The notes: generated by a model not told the origin, from the sequence alone. A stretch of DNA of 64,000 nucleotides from Pleodorina starrii (GCA_030267565.1 BRXU01000022.1:1818001-1882000), one strand, 5' to 3'. Counted from the first letter of the stretch, positions 46,001-61,000 are shown. Numbers and translations: made by a program.

Positions 46001-49000
46001 AGGAAGGGGAAGCGGGAGTGGGCGGCGAATGCCCAATCAGTCGACGGGGAAAGCGGTTGTGGGTTAGGATGCCGTGCATGTGTCGTACAGGCCGTAACCG
46101 GGCCGGCCGGCCTGAACTTACCTGAGGACGTACCGATCGGTGCCGCGCTTGGCCGCGCTTGGCCGCATGGGCAGCCATGAAGCACATGCGTGGGCAAAAG
46201 CGGGGAACGAGGGTTTGACCGTAGTACGAGCTGTGGTACGGGAAACACAAGCGACAAGCATCACCCGAAGCCACAATGCAACGGGCGGGGAAGGGGCCCG
46301 CTCTAACTCCAAGCCCCGGACTCCACGAACCCGCGTAGCGCACCTGGCTCGCTCTGCAGCGACGGTGGGATCTCGGTAAACCACATCTGCGTCGTCCATT
46401 CCAGCAGACCTGCAAGGGGAAGGGGAAGAGGAAGGGGAAGCGGGAGTGGGCGGCGAATGCCCAATCAGTCGACGGGGAAAGCGGTTGTGGGTTAGGATGC
46501 CGTGCATGTGTCGTACAGGCCGTAACCGGGCCGGCCGGCCTGAACTTACCTGAGGACGTACCGATCGGTGCCGCGCTTGGCCGCGCTTGGCCGCATGGGC
46601 AGCCATGAAGCACATGCGTGGGCAAAAGCGGGGAACGAGGGTTTGACCGTAGTACGAGCTGTGGTACGGGAAACACAAGCGACAAGCATCACCCGAAGCC
46701 ACAATGCAACGGGCGGGGAAGGGGCCCGCTCTAACTCCAAGCCCCGGACTCCACGAACCCGCGTTGCGCACCTGGCTCGCTCTGCAGCGACGGTGGGATC
46801 TCGGTAGACCACATCTGCGTCGTCCATTCCAGCAGACCTGCAAGGGTAAGGGGAAGAGGAAGGGGAAGCGGGAGTGGGCGGCGAATGCCCAATCAGTCGA
46901 CGGGGAAAGCGGTTGTGGGTTAGGATGCCGTGCATGTGTCGTACAGGCCGTAACCGGGCCGGCCGGCCTGAACTTACCTGAGGACGTACCGATCGGTGCC
47001 GCGCTTGGCCGCGCTTGGCCGCATGGGCAGCCATGAAGCACATGCGTGGGCAAAAGCGGGGAACGAGGGTTTGACCGTAGTACGAGCTGTGGTACGGGAA
47101 ACACAAGCGACAAGCATCACCCGAAGCCACAATGCAACGGGCGGGGAAGGGGCCCGCTCTAAGTCCAAGCCCCGGACTCCACGAACCCGCGTAGCGCACC
47201 TGGCTCGCTCTGCAGCGACGGTGGGATCTCGGTAAACCACATCTGCGTCGTCCATTCCAGCAGACCTGCAAGGGGAAGGGGAAGAGGAAGGGGAAGCGGG
47301 AGTGGGCGGCGAATGCCCAATCAGTCGACGGGGAAAGCGGTTGTGGGTTAGGATGCCGTGCATGTGTCGTACAGGCCGTAACCGGGCCGTCCGGCCTGAA
47401 CTTACCTGAGGACGTACCGATCGGTGCCGCGCTTGGCCGCGCTTGGCCGCATGGGCAGCCATGAAGCACATGCGTGGGCAAAAGCGGGGAGCGAGGGTTT
47501 GACCGTAGTACGAGCTGTGGTACGGGAAACACAAGCGACAAGCATCACCCGAAGCCACAATGCAACGGGCGGGGAAGGGGCCCGCTCTAACTCCAAGCCC
47601 CGGACTCCACGAACCCGCGTAGCGCACCTGGCTCGCTCTGCAGCGACGGTGGGATCTCGGTAAACCACATCTGCGTCGTCCATTCCAGCAGACCTGCAAG
47701 GGGAAGGGGAAGAGGAAGGGGAAGCGGGAGTGGGCGGCGAATGCCCAATCAGTCGACGGGGAAAGCGGTTGTGGGTTAGGATGCCGTGCATGTGTCGTAC
47801 AGGCCGTAACCGGGCCCGCCGGCCTGAACTTACCTGAGGACGTACCGATCGGTGCCGCGCTTGGCCGCGCTTGGCGCATGGGCAGCCATGAAGCACATGC
47901 GTGGGCAAAAGCGGGGAGCGAGGGTTTGACCGTAGTACGAGCTGTGGTACGGGAAACACAAGCGGCAAGCATCACCCGAAGCCACAATGCAACGGGCGGG
48001 GAAGGGGCCCGCTCTAACTCCAAGCCCCGGACTCCACGAACCCGCGTAGCGCACCTGGCTCGCTCTGCAGCGACGGTGGGATCTCGGTAAACCACATCTG
48101 CGTCGTCCATTCCAGCAGACCTGCAAGGGGAAGGGGAAGAGGAAGGGGAAGCGGGAGTGGGCGGCGAATGCCCAATCAGTCGACGGGGAAAGCGGTTGTG
48201 GGTTAGGATGCCGTGCATGTGTCGTACAGGCCGTAACCGGGCCGTCCGGCCTGAACTTACCTGAGGACGTACCGATCGGTGCCGCGCTTGGCCGCGCTTG
48301 GCCGCGCTTGGCCGCATGGGCAGCCATGAAGCACATGCGTGGGCAAAAGCGGGGAACGAGGGTTTGACCGTAGTACGAGCTGTGGTACGGGAAACACAAG
48401 CGGCAAGCATCACCCGAAGCCACAATGCAACGGGCGGGGAAGGGGCCCGCTCTAACTCCAAGCCCCGGACTCCACGAACCCGCGTAGCGCACCTGGCTCG
48501 CTCTGCAGCGACGGTGGGATCTCGGTAAACCACATCTGCGTCGTCCATTCCAGCAGACCTGCAAGGGGAAGGGGAAGAGGAAGGGGAAGCGGGAGTGGGC
48601 GGCGAATGCCCAATCAGTCGACGGGGAAAGCGGTTGTGGGTTAGGATGCCGTGCATGTGTCGTACAGGCCGTAACCGGGCCGTCCGGCCTGAACTTACCT
48701 GAGGACGTACCGATCGGTGCCGCGCTTGGCCGCGCTTGGCCGCGCTTGGCCGCATGGGCAGCCATGAAGCACATGCGTGGGCAAAAGCGGGGAACGAGGG
48801 TTTGACCGTAGTACGAGCTGTGGTACGGGAAACACAAGCGGCAAGCATCACCCGAAGCCACAATGCAACGGGCGGGGAAGGGGCCCGCTCTAACTCCAAG
48901 CCCCGGACTCCACGAACCCGCGTAGCGCACCTGGCTCGCTCTGCAGCGACGGTGGGATCTCGGTAAACCACATCTGCGTCGTCCATTCCAGCAGACCTGC

Positions 49001-52000
49001 AAGGGGAAGGGGAAGAGGAAGGGGAAGCGGGAGTGGGCGGCGAATGCCCAATCAGTCGACGGGGAAAGCGGTTGTGGGTTAGGATGCCGTGCATGTGTCG
49101 TACAGGCCGTAACCGGGCCGGCCGGCCTGAACTTACCTGAGGACGTACCGATCGGTGCCGCGCTTGGCCGCGCTTGGCCGCATGGGCAGCCATGAAGCAC
49201 ATGCGTGGGCAAAAGCGGGGAACGAGGGTTTGACCGTAGTACGAGCTGTGGTACGGGAAACACAAGCGGCAAGCATCACCCGAAGCCACAATGCAACGGG
49301 CGGGGAAGGGGCCCGCTCTAACTCCAAGCCCCGGACTCCACGAACCCGCGTAGCGCACCTGGCTCGCTCTGCAGCGACGGTGGGATCTCGGTAAACCACA
49401 TCTGCGTCGTCCATTCCAGCAGACCTGCAAGGGGAAGGGGAAGAGGAAGGGGAAGCGGGAGTGGGCGGCGAATGCCCAATCAGTCGACGGGGAAAGCGGT
49501 TGTGGGTTAGGATGCCGTGCATGTGTCGTACAGGCCGTAACCGGGCCGGCCGGCCTGAACTTACCTGAGGACGTACCGATCGGTGCCGCGCTTGGCCGCG
49601 CTTGGCCGCATGGGCAGCCATGAAGCACATGCGTGGGCAAAAGCGGGGAACGAGGGTTTGACCGTAGTACGAGCTGTGGTACGGGAAACACAAGCGACAA
49701 GCATCACCCGAAGCCACAATGCAACGGGCGGGGAAGAGGCCCGCTCTAAGTCCAAGCCCCGGACTCCACGAACCCGCGTAGCGCACCTGGCTCTGCAGCG
49801 ACGGTGGGATCTCGGTAAACCACATCTGCATCGTCCATTCCAGCAGACCTGCAAGGGGAAGGGGAAGAGGAAGGGGAAGCGGGAGTGGGCGGCGAATGCC
49901 CAATCAGTCGACGGGGAAAGCGGTTGTGGGTTAGGATGCCGTGCATGTGTCGTACAGGCCGTAACCGGGCCCGCCGGCCTGAACTTACCTGAGGACGTAC
50001 CGATCGGTGCCGCGCTTGGCCGCGCTTGGCCGCATGGGCAGCCATGAAGCACATGCGTGGGCAAAAGCGGGGAACGAGGGTTTGACCGTAGTACGAGCTG
50101 TGGTACGGGAAACACAAGCGACAAGCATCACCCGAAGCCACAATGCAACGGGCGGGGAAGGGGCCCGCTCTAACTCCAAGCCCCGGACTCCACGAACCCG
50201 CGTAGCGCACCTGGCTCGGCAGCGACGGTGGGATCTCTGTAAACCACATCTGCGTCGTCCATTCCAGCAGACCTGCAAGGGGAAGGGGAAGAGGAAGGGG
50301 AAGCGGGAGTGGGCGGCGAATGCCCAATCAATCGACGGGGAAAGCGGTTGTGGGTTAGGATGCCGTGCATGTGTCGTACAGGCCGTAACCGGGCCCGCCG
50401 GCCTGAACTTACCTGAGGACGTACCGATCGGTGCCGCGCTTGGCCGCATGGGCAGCCATGAAGCACATGCGTGGGCAAAAGCGGGGAACGAGGGTTTGAC
50501 CGTAGTACGAGCTGTGGTACGGGAAACACAAGCGACAAGCATCACCCGAAGCCACAATGCAACGGGCGGGGAAGAGGCCCGCTCTAAGTCCAAGCCCCGG
50601 ACTCCACGAACCCGCGTAGCGCACCTGGCTCGGCAGCGACGGTGGGATCTCGGTAAACCACATCTGCGTCGTCCATTCCAGCAGACCTGCAAGGGGAAGG
50701 GGAAGAGGAAGGGGAAGCGGGAGTGGGCGGCGAATGCCCAATCAGTCGACGGGGAAAGCGGTTGTGGGTTAGGATGCCGTGCATGTGTCGTACAGGCCGT
50801 AACCGGGCCCGCCGGCCTGAACTTACCTGAGGACGTACCGATCGGTGCCGCGCTTGGCCGCGCTTGGCCGCATGGGCAGCCATGAAGCACATGCGTGGGC
50901 AAAAGCGGGGAACGAGGGTTTGACCGTAGTACGAGCTGTGGTACGGGAAACACAAGCGGCAAGCATCACCCGAAGCCACAATGCAACGGGCGGGGAAGGG
51001 GCCCGCTCTAACTCCAAGCCCCGGACTCCACGAACCCGCGTAGCGCACCTGGCTCGGCAGCGACGGTGGGATCTCTGTAAACCACATCTGCGTCGTCCAT
51101 TCCAGCAGACCTGCAAGGGGAAGGGGAAGAGGAAGGGGAAGCGGGAGTGGGCGGCGAATGCCCAATCAATCGACGGGGAAAGCGGTTGTGGGTTAGGATG
51201 CCGTGCATGTGTCGTACAGGCCGTAACCGGGCCCGCCGGCCTGAACTTACCTGAGGACGTACCGATCGGTGCCGCGCTTGGCCGCATGGGCAGCCATGAA
51301 GCACATGCGTGGGCAAAAGCGGGGAACGAGGGTTTGACCGTAGTACGAGCTGTGGTACGGGAAACACAAGCGACAAGCATCACCCGAAGCCACAATGCAA
51401 CGGGCGGGGAAGAGGCCCGCTCTAAGTCCAAGCCCCGGACTCCACGAACCCGCGTAGCGCACCTGGCTCGCTCTGCAGCGACGGTGGGATCTCGGTAAAC
51501 CACATCTGCGTCGTCCATTCCAGCAGACCTGCAAGGGGAAGGGGAAGAGGAAGGGGAAGCGGGAGTGGGCGGCGAATGCCCAATCAATCGACGGGGAAAG
51601 CGGTTGTGGGTTAGGATGCCGTGCATGTGTCGTACAGGCCGTAACCGGGCCGGCCGGCCTGAACTTACCTGAGGACGTACCGATCGGTGCCGCGCTTGGC
51701 CGCATGGGCAGCCATGAAGCACATGCGTGGGCAAAAGCGGGGAACGAGGGTTTGACCGTAGTACGAGCTGTGGTACGGGAAACACAAGCGACAAGCATCA
51801 CCCGAAGCCACAATGCAACGGGCGGGGAAGAGGCCCGCTCTAAGTCCAAGCCCCGGACTCCACGAACCCGCGTAGCGCACCTGGCTCGGCAGCGACGGTG
51901 GGATCTCGGTAAACCACATCTGCGTCGTCCATTCCAGCAGACCTGCAAGGGGAAGGGGAAGAGGAAGGGGAAGCGGGAGTGGGCGGCGAATGCCCAATCA

Positions 52001-55000
52001 GTCGACGGGGAAAGCGGTTGTGGGTTAGGATGCCGTGCATGTGTCGTACAGGCCGTAACCGGGCCCGCCGGCCTGAACTTACCTGAGGACGTACCGATCG
52101 GTGCCGCGCTTGGCCGCGCTTGGCCGCATGGGCAGCCATGAAGCACATGCGTGGGCAAAAGCGGGGAACGAGGGTTTGACCGTAGTACGAGCTGTGGTAC
52201 GGGAAACACAAGCGGCAAGCATCACCCGAAGCCACAATGCAACGGGCGGGGAAGGGGCCCGCTCTAACTCCAAGCCCCGGACTCCACGAACCCGCGTAGC
52301 GCACCTGGCTCGGCAGCGACGGTGGGATCTCTGTAAACCACATCTGCGTCGTCCATTCCAGCAGACCTGCAAGGGGAAGGGGAAGAGGAAGGGGAAGCGG
52401 GAGTGGGCGGCGAATGCCCAATCAATCGACGGGGAAAGCGGTTGTGGGTTAGGATGCCGTGCATGTGTCGTACAGGCCGTAACCGGGCCCGCCGGCCTGA
52501 ACTTACCTGAGGACGTACCGATCGGTGCCGCGCTTGGCCGCATGGGCAGCCATGAAGCACATGCGTGGGCAAAAGCGGGGAACGAGGGTTTGACCGTAGT
52601 ACGAGCTGTGGTACGGGAAACACAAGCGACAAGCATCACCCGAAGCCACAATGCAACGGGCGGGGAAGAGGCCCGCTCTAAGTCCAAGCCCCGGACTCCA
52701 CGAACCCGCGTAGCGCACCTGGCTCGCTCTGCAGCGACGGTGGGATCTCGGTAAACCACATCTGCGTCGTCCATTCCAGCAGACCTGCAAGGGGAAGGGG
52801 AAGAGGAAGGGGAAGCGGGAGTGGGCGGCGAATGCCCAATCAATCGACGGGGAAAGCGGTTGTGGGTTAGGATGCCGTGCATGTGTCGTACAGGCCGTAA
52901 CCGGGCCCGCCGGCCTGAACTTACCTGAGGACGTACCGATCGGTGCCGCGCTTGGCCGCGCTTGGCCGCATGGGCAGCCATGAAGCACATGCGTGGGCAA
53001 AAGCGGGGAACGAGGGTTTGACCGTAGTACGAGCTGTGGTACGGGAAACACAAGCGACAAGCATCACCCGAAGCCACAATGCAACGGGCGGGGAAGGGGC
53101 CCGCTCTAACTCCAAGCCCCGGACTCCACGAACCCGCGTAGCGCACCTGGCTCGGCAGCGACGGTGGGATCTCTGTAAACCACATCTGCGTCGTCCATTC
53201 CAGCAGACCTGCAAGGGGAAGGGGAAGAGGAAGGGGAAGCGGGAGTGGGCGGCGAATGCCCAATCAATCGACGGGGAAAGCGGTTGTGGGTTAGGATGCC
53301 GTGCATGTGTCGTACAGGCCGTAACCGGGCCCGCCGGCCTGAACTTACCTGAGGACGTACCGATCGGTGCCGCGCTTGGCCGCATGGGCAGCCATGAAGC
53401 ACATGCGTGGGCAAAAGCGGGGAACGAGGGTTTGACCGTAGTACGAGCTGTGGTACGGGAAACACAAGCGACAAGCATCACCCGAAGCCACAATGCAACG
53501 GGCGGGGAAGGGGCCCGCTCTAACTCCAAGCCCCGGACTCCACGAACCCGCGTAGCGCACCTGGCTCGCTCTGCAGCGACGGTGGGATCTCGGTAAACCA
53601 CATCTGCGTCGTCCATTCCAGCAGACCTGCAAGGGGAAGGGGAAGAGGAAGGGGAAGCGGGAGTGGGCGGCGAATGCCCAATCAGTCGACGGGGAAAGCG
53701 GTTGTGGGTTAGGATGCCGTGCATGTGTCGTACAGGCCGTAACCGGGCCGTCCGGCCTGAACTTACCTGAGGACGTACCGATCGGTGCCGCGCTTGGCCG
53801 CGCTTGGCCGCGCTTGGCCGCATGGGCAGCCATGAAGCACATGCGTGGGCAAAAGCGGGGAACGAGGGTTTGACCGTAGTACGAGCTGTGGTACGGGAAA
53901 CACAAGCGACAAGCATCACCCGAAGCCACAATGCAACGGGCGGGGAAGGGGCCCGCTCTAACTCCAAGCCCCGGACTCCACGAACCCGCGTAGCGCACCT
54001 GGCTCGCTCTGCAGCGACGGTGGGATCTCGGTAAACCACATCTGCGTCGTCCATTCCAGCAGACCTGCAAGGGGAAGGGGAAGAGGAAGGGGAAGCGGGA
54101 GTGGGCGGCGAATGCCCAATCAGTCGACGGGGAAAGCGGTTGTGGGTTAGGATGCCGTGCATGTGTCGTACAGGCCGTAACCGGGCCGGCCGGCCTGAAC
54201 TTACCTGAGGACGTACCGATCGGTGCCGCGCTTGGCCGCGCTTGGCCGCATGGGCAGCCATGAAGCACATGCGTGGGCAAAAGCGGGGAACGAGGGTTTG
54301 ACCGTAGTACGAGCTGTGGTACGGGAAACACAAGCGGCAAGCATCACCCGAAGCCACAATGCAACGGGCGGGGAAGGGGCCCGCTCTAACTCCAAGCCCC
54401 GGACTCCACGAACCCGCGTAGCGCACCTGGCTCGCTCTGCAGCGACGGTGGGATCTCGGTAAACCACATCTGCGTCGTCCATTCCAGCAGACCTGCAAGG
54501 GGAAGGGGAAGAGGAAGGGGAAGCGGGAGTGGGCGGCGAATGCCCAATCAGTCGACGGGGAAAGCGGTTGTGGGTTAGGATGCCGTGCATGTGTCGTACA
54601 GGCCGTAACCGGGCCGTCCGGCCTGAACTTACCTGAGGACGTACCGATCGGTGCCGCGCTTGGCCGCGCTTGGCCGCGCTTGGCCGCATGGGCAGCCATG
54701 AAGCACATGCGTGGGCAAAAGCGGGGAACGAGGGTTTGACCGTAGTACGAGCTGTGGTACGGGAAACACAAGCGGCAAGCATCACCCGAAGCCACAATGC
54801 AACGGGCGGGGAAGGGGCCCGCTCTAACTCCAAGCCCCGGACTCCACGAACCCGCGTAGCGCACCTGGCTCGCTCTGCAGCGACGGTGGGATCTCGGTAA
54901 ACCACATCTGCGTCGTCCATTCCAGCAGACCTGCAAGGGGAAGGGGAAGAGGAAGGGGAAGCGGGAGTGGGCGGCGAATGCCCAATCAGTCGACGGGGAA

Positions 55001-58000
55001 AGCGGTTGTGGGTTAGGATGCCGTGCATGTGTCGTACAGGCCGTAACCGGGCCGGCCGGCCTGAACTTACCTGAGGACGTACCGATCGGTGCCGCGCTTG
55101 GCCGCGCTTGGCCGCATGGGCAGCCATGAAGCACATGCGTGGGCAAAAGCGGGGAACGAGGGTTTGACCGTAGTACGAGCTGTGGTACGGGAAACACAAG
55201 CGGCAAGCATCACCCGAAGCCACAATGCAACGGGCGGGGAAGGGGCCCGCTCTAACTCCAAGCCCCGGACTCCACGAACCCGCGTAGCGCACCTGGCTCG
55301 CTCTGCAGCGACGGTGGGATCTCGGTAAACCACATCTGCGTCGTCCATTCCAGCAGACCTGCAAGGGGAAGGGGAAGAGGAAGGGGAAGCGGGAGTGGGC
55401 GGCGAATGCCCAATCAGTCGACGGGGAAAGCGGTTGTGGGTTAGGATGCCGTGCATGTGTCGTACAGGCCGTAACCGGGCCGTCCGGCCTGAACTTACCT
55501 GAGGACGTACCGATCGGTGCCGCGCTTGGCCGCGCTTGGCCGCGCTTGGCCGCATGGGCAGCCATGAAGCACATGCGTGGGCAAAAGCGGGGAACGAGGG
55601 TTTGACCGTAGTACGAGCTGTGGTACGGGAAACACAAGCGGCAAGCATCACCCGAAGCCACAATGCAACGGGCGGGGAAGGGGCCCGCTCTAACTCCAAG
55701 CCCCGGACTCCACGAACCCGCGTAGCGCACCTGGCTCGCTCTGCAGCGACGGTGGGATCTCGGTAAACCACATCTGCGTCGTCCATTCCAGCAGACCTGC
55801 AAGGGGAAGGGGAAGAGGAAGGGGAAGCGGGAGTGGGCGGCGAATGCCCAATCAGTCGACGGGGAAAGCGGTTGTGGGTTAGGATGCCGTGCATGTGTCG
55901 TACAGGCCGTAACCGGGCCGGCCGGCCTGAACTTACCTGAGGACGTACCGATCGGTGCCGCGCTTGGCCGCGCTTGGCCGCATGGGCAGCCATGAAGCAC
56001 ATGCGTGGGCAAAAGCGGGGAACGAGGGTTTGACCGTAGTACGAGCTGTGGTACGGGAAACACAAGCGGCAAGCATCACCCGAAGCCACAATGCAACGGG
56101 CGGGGAAGGGGCCCGCTCTAACTCCAAGCCCCGGACTCCACGAACCCGCGTAGCGCACCTGGCTCGCTCTGCAGCGACGGTGGGATCTCGGTAAACCACA
56201 TCTGCGTCGTCCATTCCAGCAGACCTGCAAGGGGAAGGGGAAGAGGAAGGGGAAGCGGGAGTGGGCGGCGAATGCCCAATCAGTCGACGGGGAAAGCGGT
56301 TGTGGGTTAGGATGCCGTGCATGTGTCGTACAGGCCGTAACCGGGCCGTCCGGCCTGAACTTACCTGAGGACGTACCGATCGGTGCCGCGCTTGGCCGCG
56401 CTTGGCCGCGCTTGGCCGCATGGGCAGCCATGAAGCACATGCGTGGGCAAAAGCGGGGAACGAGGGTTTGACCGTAGTACGAGCTGTGGTACGGGAAACA
56501 CAAGCGGCAAGCATCACCCGAAGCCACAATGCAACGGGCGGGGAAGGGGCCCGCTCTAACTCCAAGCCCCGGACTCCACGAACCCGCGTAGCGCACCTGG
56601 CTCGCTCTGCAGCGACGGTGGGATCTCGGTAAACCACATCTGCGTCGTCCATTCCAGCAGACCTGCAAGGGGAAGGGGAAGAGGAAGGGGAAGCGGGAGT
56701 GGGCGGCGAATGCCCAATCAGTCGACGGGGAAAGCGGTTGTGGGTTAGGATGCCGTGCATGTGTCGTACAGGCCGTAACCGGGCCGGCCGGCCTGAACTT
56801 ACCTGAGGACGTACCGATCGGTGCCGCGCTTGGCCGCGCTTGGCCGCATGGGCAGCCATGAAGCACATGCGTGGGCAAAAGCGGGGAACGAGGGTTTGAC
56901 CGTAGTACGAGCTGTGGTACGGGAAACACAAGCGGCAAGCATCACCCGAAGCCACAATGCAACGGGCGGGGAAGGGGCCCGCTCTAACTCCAAGCCCCGG
57001 ACTCCACGAACCCGCGTAGCGCACCTGGCTCGCTCTGCAGCGACGGTGGGATCTCGGTAAACCACATCTGCGTCGTCCATTCCAGCAGACCTGCAAGGGG
57101 AAGGGGAAGAGGAAGGGGAAGCGGGAGTGGGCGGCGAATGCCCAATCAGTCGACGGGGAAAGCGGTTGTGGGTTAGGATGCCGTGCATGTGTCGTACAGG
57201 CCGTAACCGGGCCGTCCGGCCTGAACTTACCTGAGGACGTACCGATCGGTGCCGCGCTTGGCCGCGCTTGGCCGCGCTTGGCCGCATGGGCAGCCATGAA
57301 GCACATGCGTGGGCAAAAGCGGGGAACGAGGGTTTGACCGTAGTACGAGCTGTGGTACGGGAAACACAAGCGGCAAGCATCACCCGAAGCCACAATGCAA
57401 CGGGCGGGGAAGGGGCCCGCTCTAACTCCAAGCCCCGGACTCCACGAACCCGCGTAGCGCACCTGGCTCGCTCTGCAGCGACGGTGGGATCTCGGTAAAC
57501 CACATCTGCGTCGTCCATTCCAGCAGACCTGCAAGGGGAAGGGGAAGAGGAAGGGGAAGCGGGAGTGGGCGGCGAATGCCCAATCAGTCGACGGGGAAAG
57601 CGGTTGTGGGTTAGGATGCCGTGCATGTGTCGTACAGGCCGTAACCGGGCCGGCCGGCCTGAACTTACCTGAGGACGTACCGATCGGTGCCGCGCTTGGC
57701 CGCGCTTGGCCGCATGGGCAGCCATGAAGCACATGCGTGGGCAAAAGCGGGGAACGAGGGTTTGACCGTAGTACGAGCTGTGGTACGGGAAACACAAGCG
57801 GCAAGCATCACCCGAAGCCACAATGCAACGGGCGGGGAAGGGGCCCGCTCTAACTCCAAGCCCCGGACTCCACGAACCCGCGTAGCGCACCTGGCTCGCT
57901 CTGCAGCGACGGTGGGATCTCGGTAAACCACATCTGCGTCGTCCATTCCAGCAGACCTGCAAGGGGAAGGGGAAGAGGAAGGGGAAGCGGGAGTGGGCGG

Positions 58001-61000
58001 CGAATGCCCAATCAGTCGACGGGGAAAGCGGTTGTGGGTTAGGATGCCGTGCATGTGTCGTACAGGCCGTAACCGGGCCGGCCGGCCTGAACTTACCTGA
58101 GGACGTACCGATCGGTGCCGCGCTTGGCCGCGCTTGGCCGCATGGGCAGCCATGAAGCACATGCGTGGGCAAAAGCGGGGAACGAGGGTTTGACCGTAGT
58201 ACGAGCTGTGGTACGGGAAACACAAGCGGCAAGCATCACCCGAAGCCACAATGCAACGGGCGGGGAAGGGGCCCGCTCTAACTCCAAGCCCCGGACTCCA
58301 CGAACCCGCGTAGCGCACCTGGCTCGCTCTGCAGCGACGGTGGGATCTCGGTAAACCACATCTGCGTCGTCCATTCCAGCAGACCTGCAAGGGGAAGGGG
58401 AAGAGGAAGGGGAAGCGGGAGTGGGCGGCGAATGCCCAATCAGTCGACGGGGAAAGCGGTTGTGGGTTAGGATGCCGTGCATGTGTCGTACAGGCCGTAA
58501 CCGGGCCGTCCGGCCTGAACTTACCTGAGGACGTACCGATCGGTGCCGCGCTTGGCCGCGCTTGGCCGCGCTTGGCCGCATGGGCAGCCATGAAGCACAT
58601 GCGTGGGCAAAAGCGGGGAACGAGGGTTTGACCGTAGTACGAGCTGTGGTACGGGAAACACAAGCGGCAAGCATCACCCGAAGCCACAATGCAACGGGCG
58701 GGGAAGGGGCCCGCTCTAACTCCAAGCCCCGGACTCCACGAACCCGCGTAGCGCACCTGGCTCGCTCTGCAGCGACGGTGGGATCTCGGTAAACCACATC
58801 TGCGTCGTCCATTCCAGCAGACCTGCAAGGGGAAGGGGAAGAGGAAGGGGAAGCGGGAGTGGGCGGCGAATGCCCAATCAGTCGACGGGGAAAGCGGTTG
58901 TGGGTTAGGATGCCGTGCATGTGTCGTACAGGCCGTAACCGGGCCGGCCGGCCTGAACTTACCTGAGGACGTACCGATCGGTGCCGCGCTTGGCCGCGCT
59001 TGGCCGCATGGGCAGCCATGAAGCACATGCGTGGGCAAAAGCGGGGAACGAGGGTTTGACCGTAGTACGAGCTGTGGTACGGGAAACACAAGCGGCAAGC
59101 ATCACCCGAAGCCACAATGCAACGGGCGGGGAAGGGGCCCGCTCTAACTCCAAGCCCCGGACTCCACGAACCCGCGTAGCGCACCTGGCTCGCTCTGCAG
59201 CGACGGTGGGATCTCGGTAAACCACATCTGCGTCGTCCATTCCAGCAGACCTGCAAGGGGAAGGGGAAGAGGAAGGGGAAGCGGGAGTGGGCGGCGAATG
59301 CCCAATCAGTCGACGGGGAAAGCGGTTGTGGGTTAGGATGCCGTGCATGTGTCGTACAGGCCGTAACCGGGCCGGCCGGCCTGAACTTACCTGAGGACGT
59401 ACCGATCGGTGCCGCGCTTGGCCGCGCTTGGCCGCGCTTGGCCGCATGGGCAGCCATGAAGCACATGCGTGGGCAAAAGCGGGGAACGAGGGTTTGACCG
59501 TAGTACGAGCTGTGGTACGGGAAACACAAGCGGCAAGCATCACCCGAAGCCACAATGCAACGGGCGGGGAAGGGGCCCGCTCTAACTCCAAGCCCCGGAC
59601 TCCACGAACCCGCGTAGCGCACCTGGCTCGCTCTGCAGCGACGGTGGGATCTCGGTAAACCACATCTGCGTCGTCCATTCCAGCAGACCTGCAAGGGGAA
59701 GGGGAAGAGGAAGGGGAAGCGGGAGTGGGCGGCGAATGCCCAATCAGTCGACGGGGAAAGCGGTTGTGGGTTAGGATGCCGTGCATGTGTCGTACAGGCC
59801 GTAACCGGGCCGGCCGGCCTGAACTTACCTGAGGACGTACCGATCGGTGCCGCGCTTGGCCGCGCTTGGCCGCATGGGCAGCCATGAAGCACATGCGTGG
59901 GCAAAAGCGGGGAACGAGGGTTTGACCGTAGTACGAGCTGTGGTACGGGAAACACAAGCGACAAGCATCACCCGAAGCCACAATGCAACGGGCGGGGAAG
60001 GGGCCCGCTCTAACTCCAAGCCCCGGACTCCACGAACCCGCGTAGCGCACCTGGCTCGCTCTGCAGCGACGGTGGGATCTCGGTAAACCACATCTGCGTC
60101 GTCCATTCCAGCAGACCTGCAAGGGGAAGGGGAAGAGGAAGGGGAAGCGGGAGTGGGCGGCGAATGCCCAATCAGTCGACGGGGAAAGCGGTTGTGGGTT
60201 AGGATGCCGTGCAGGTGTCGTACAGGCCGTAACCGGGCCGTCCGGCCTGAACTTACCTGAGGACGTACCGATCGGTGCCGCGCTTGGCCGCGCTTGGCCG
60301 CGCTTGGCCGCATGGGCAGCCATGAAGCACATGCGTGGGCAAAAGCGGGGAACGAGGGTTTGACCGTAGTACGAGCTGTGGTACGGGAAACACAAGCGAC
60401 AAGCATCACCCGAAGCCACAATGCAACGGGCGGGGAAGGGGCCCGCTCTAACTCCAAGCCCCGGACTCCACGAACCCGCGTAGCGCACCTGGCTCGCTCT
60501 GCAGCGACGGTGGGATCTCGGTAAACCACATCTGCGTCGTCCATTCCAGCAGACCTGCAAGGGGAAGGGGAAGAGGAAGGGGAAGCGGGAGTGGGCGGCG
60601 AATGCCCAATCAGTCGACGGGGAAAGCGGTTGTGGGTTAGGATGCCGTGCATGTGTCGTACAGGCCGTAACCGGGCCGGCCGGCCTGAACTTACCTGAGG
60701 ACGTACCGATCGGTGCCGCGCTTGGCCGCGCTTGGCCGCATGGGCAGCCATGAAGCACATGCGTGGGCAAAAGCGGGGAACGAGGGTTTGACCGTAGTAC
60801 GAGCTGTGGTACGGGAAACACAAGCGACAAGCATCACCCGAAGCCACAATGCAACGGGCGGGGAAGGGGCCCGCTCTAACTCCAAGCCCCGGACTCCACG
60901 AACCCGCGTAGCGCACCTGGCTCGCTCTGCAGCGACGGTGGGATCTCGGTAAACCACATCTGCGTCGTCCATTCCAGCAGACCTGCAAGGGGAAGGGGAA

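Noticed and set aside
46974..49700. 908-codon open frame on the minus strand of the satellite
   Set aside because: The frame persists only because two of three frames of each unit lack stops and 428 bp rotates the frame. It runs through the intron-like spacers, so it is not evidence of one long protein.
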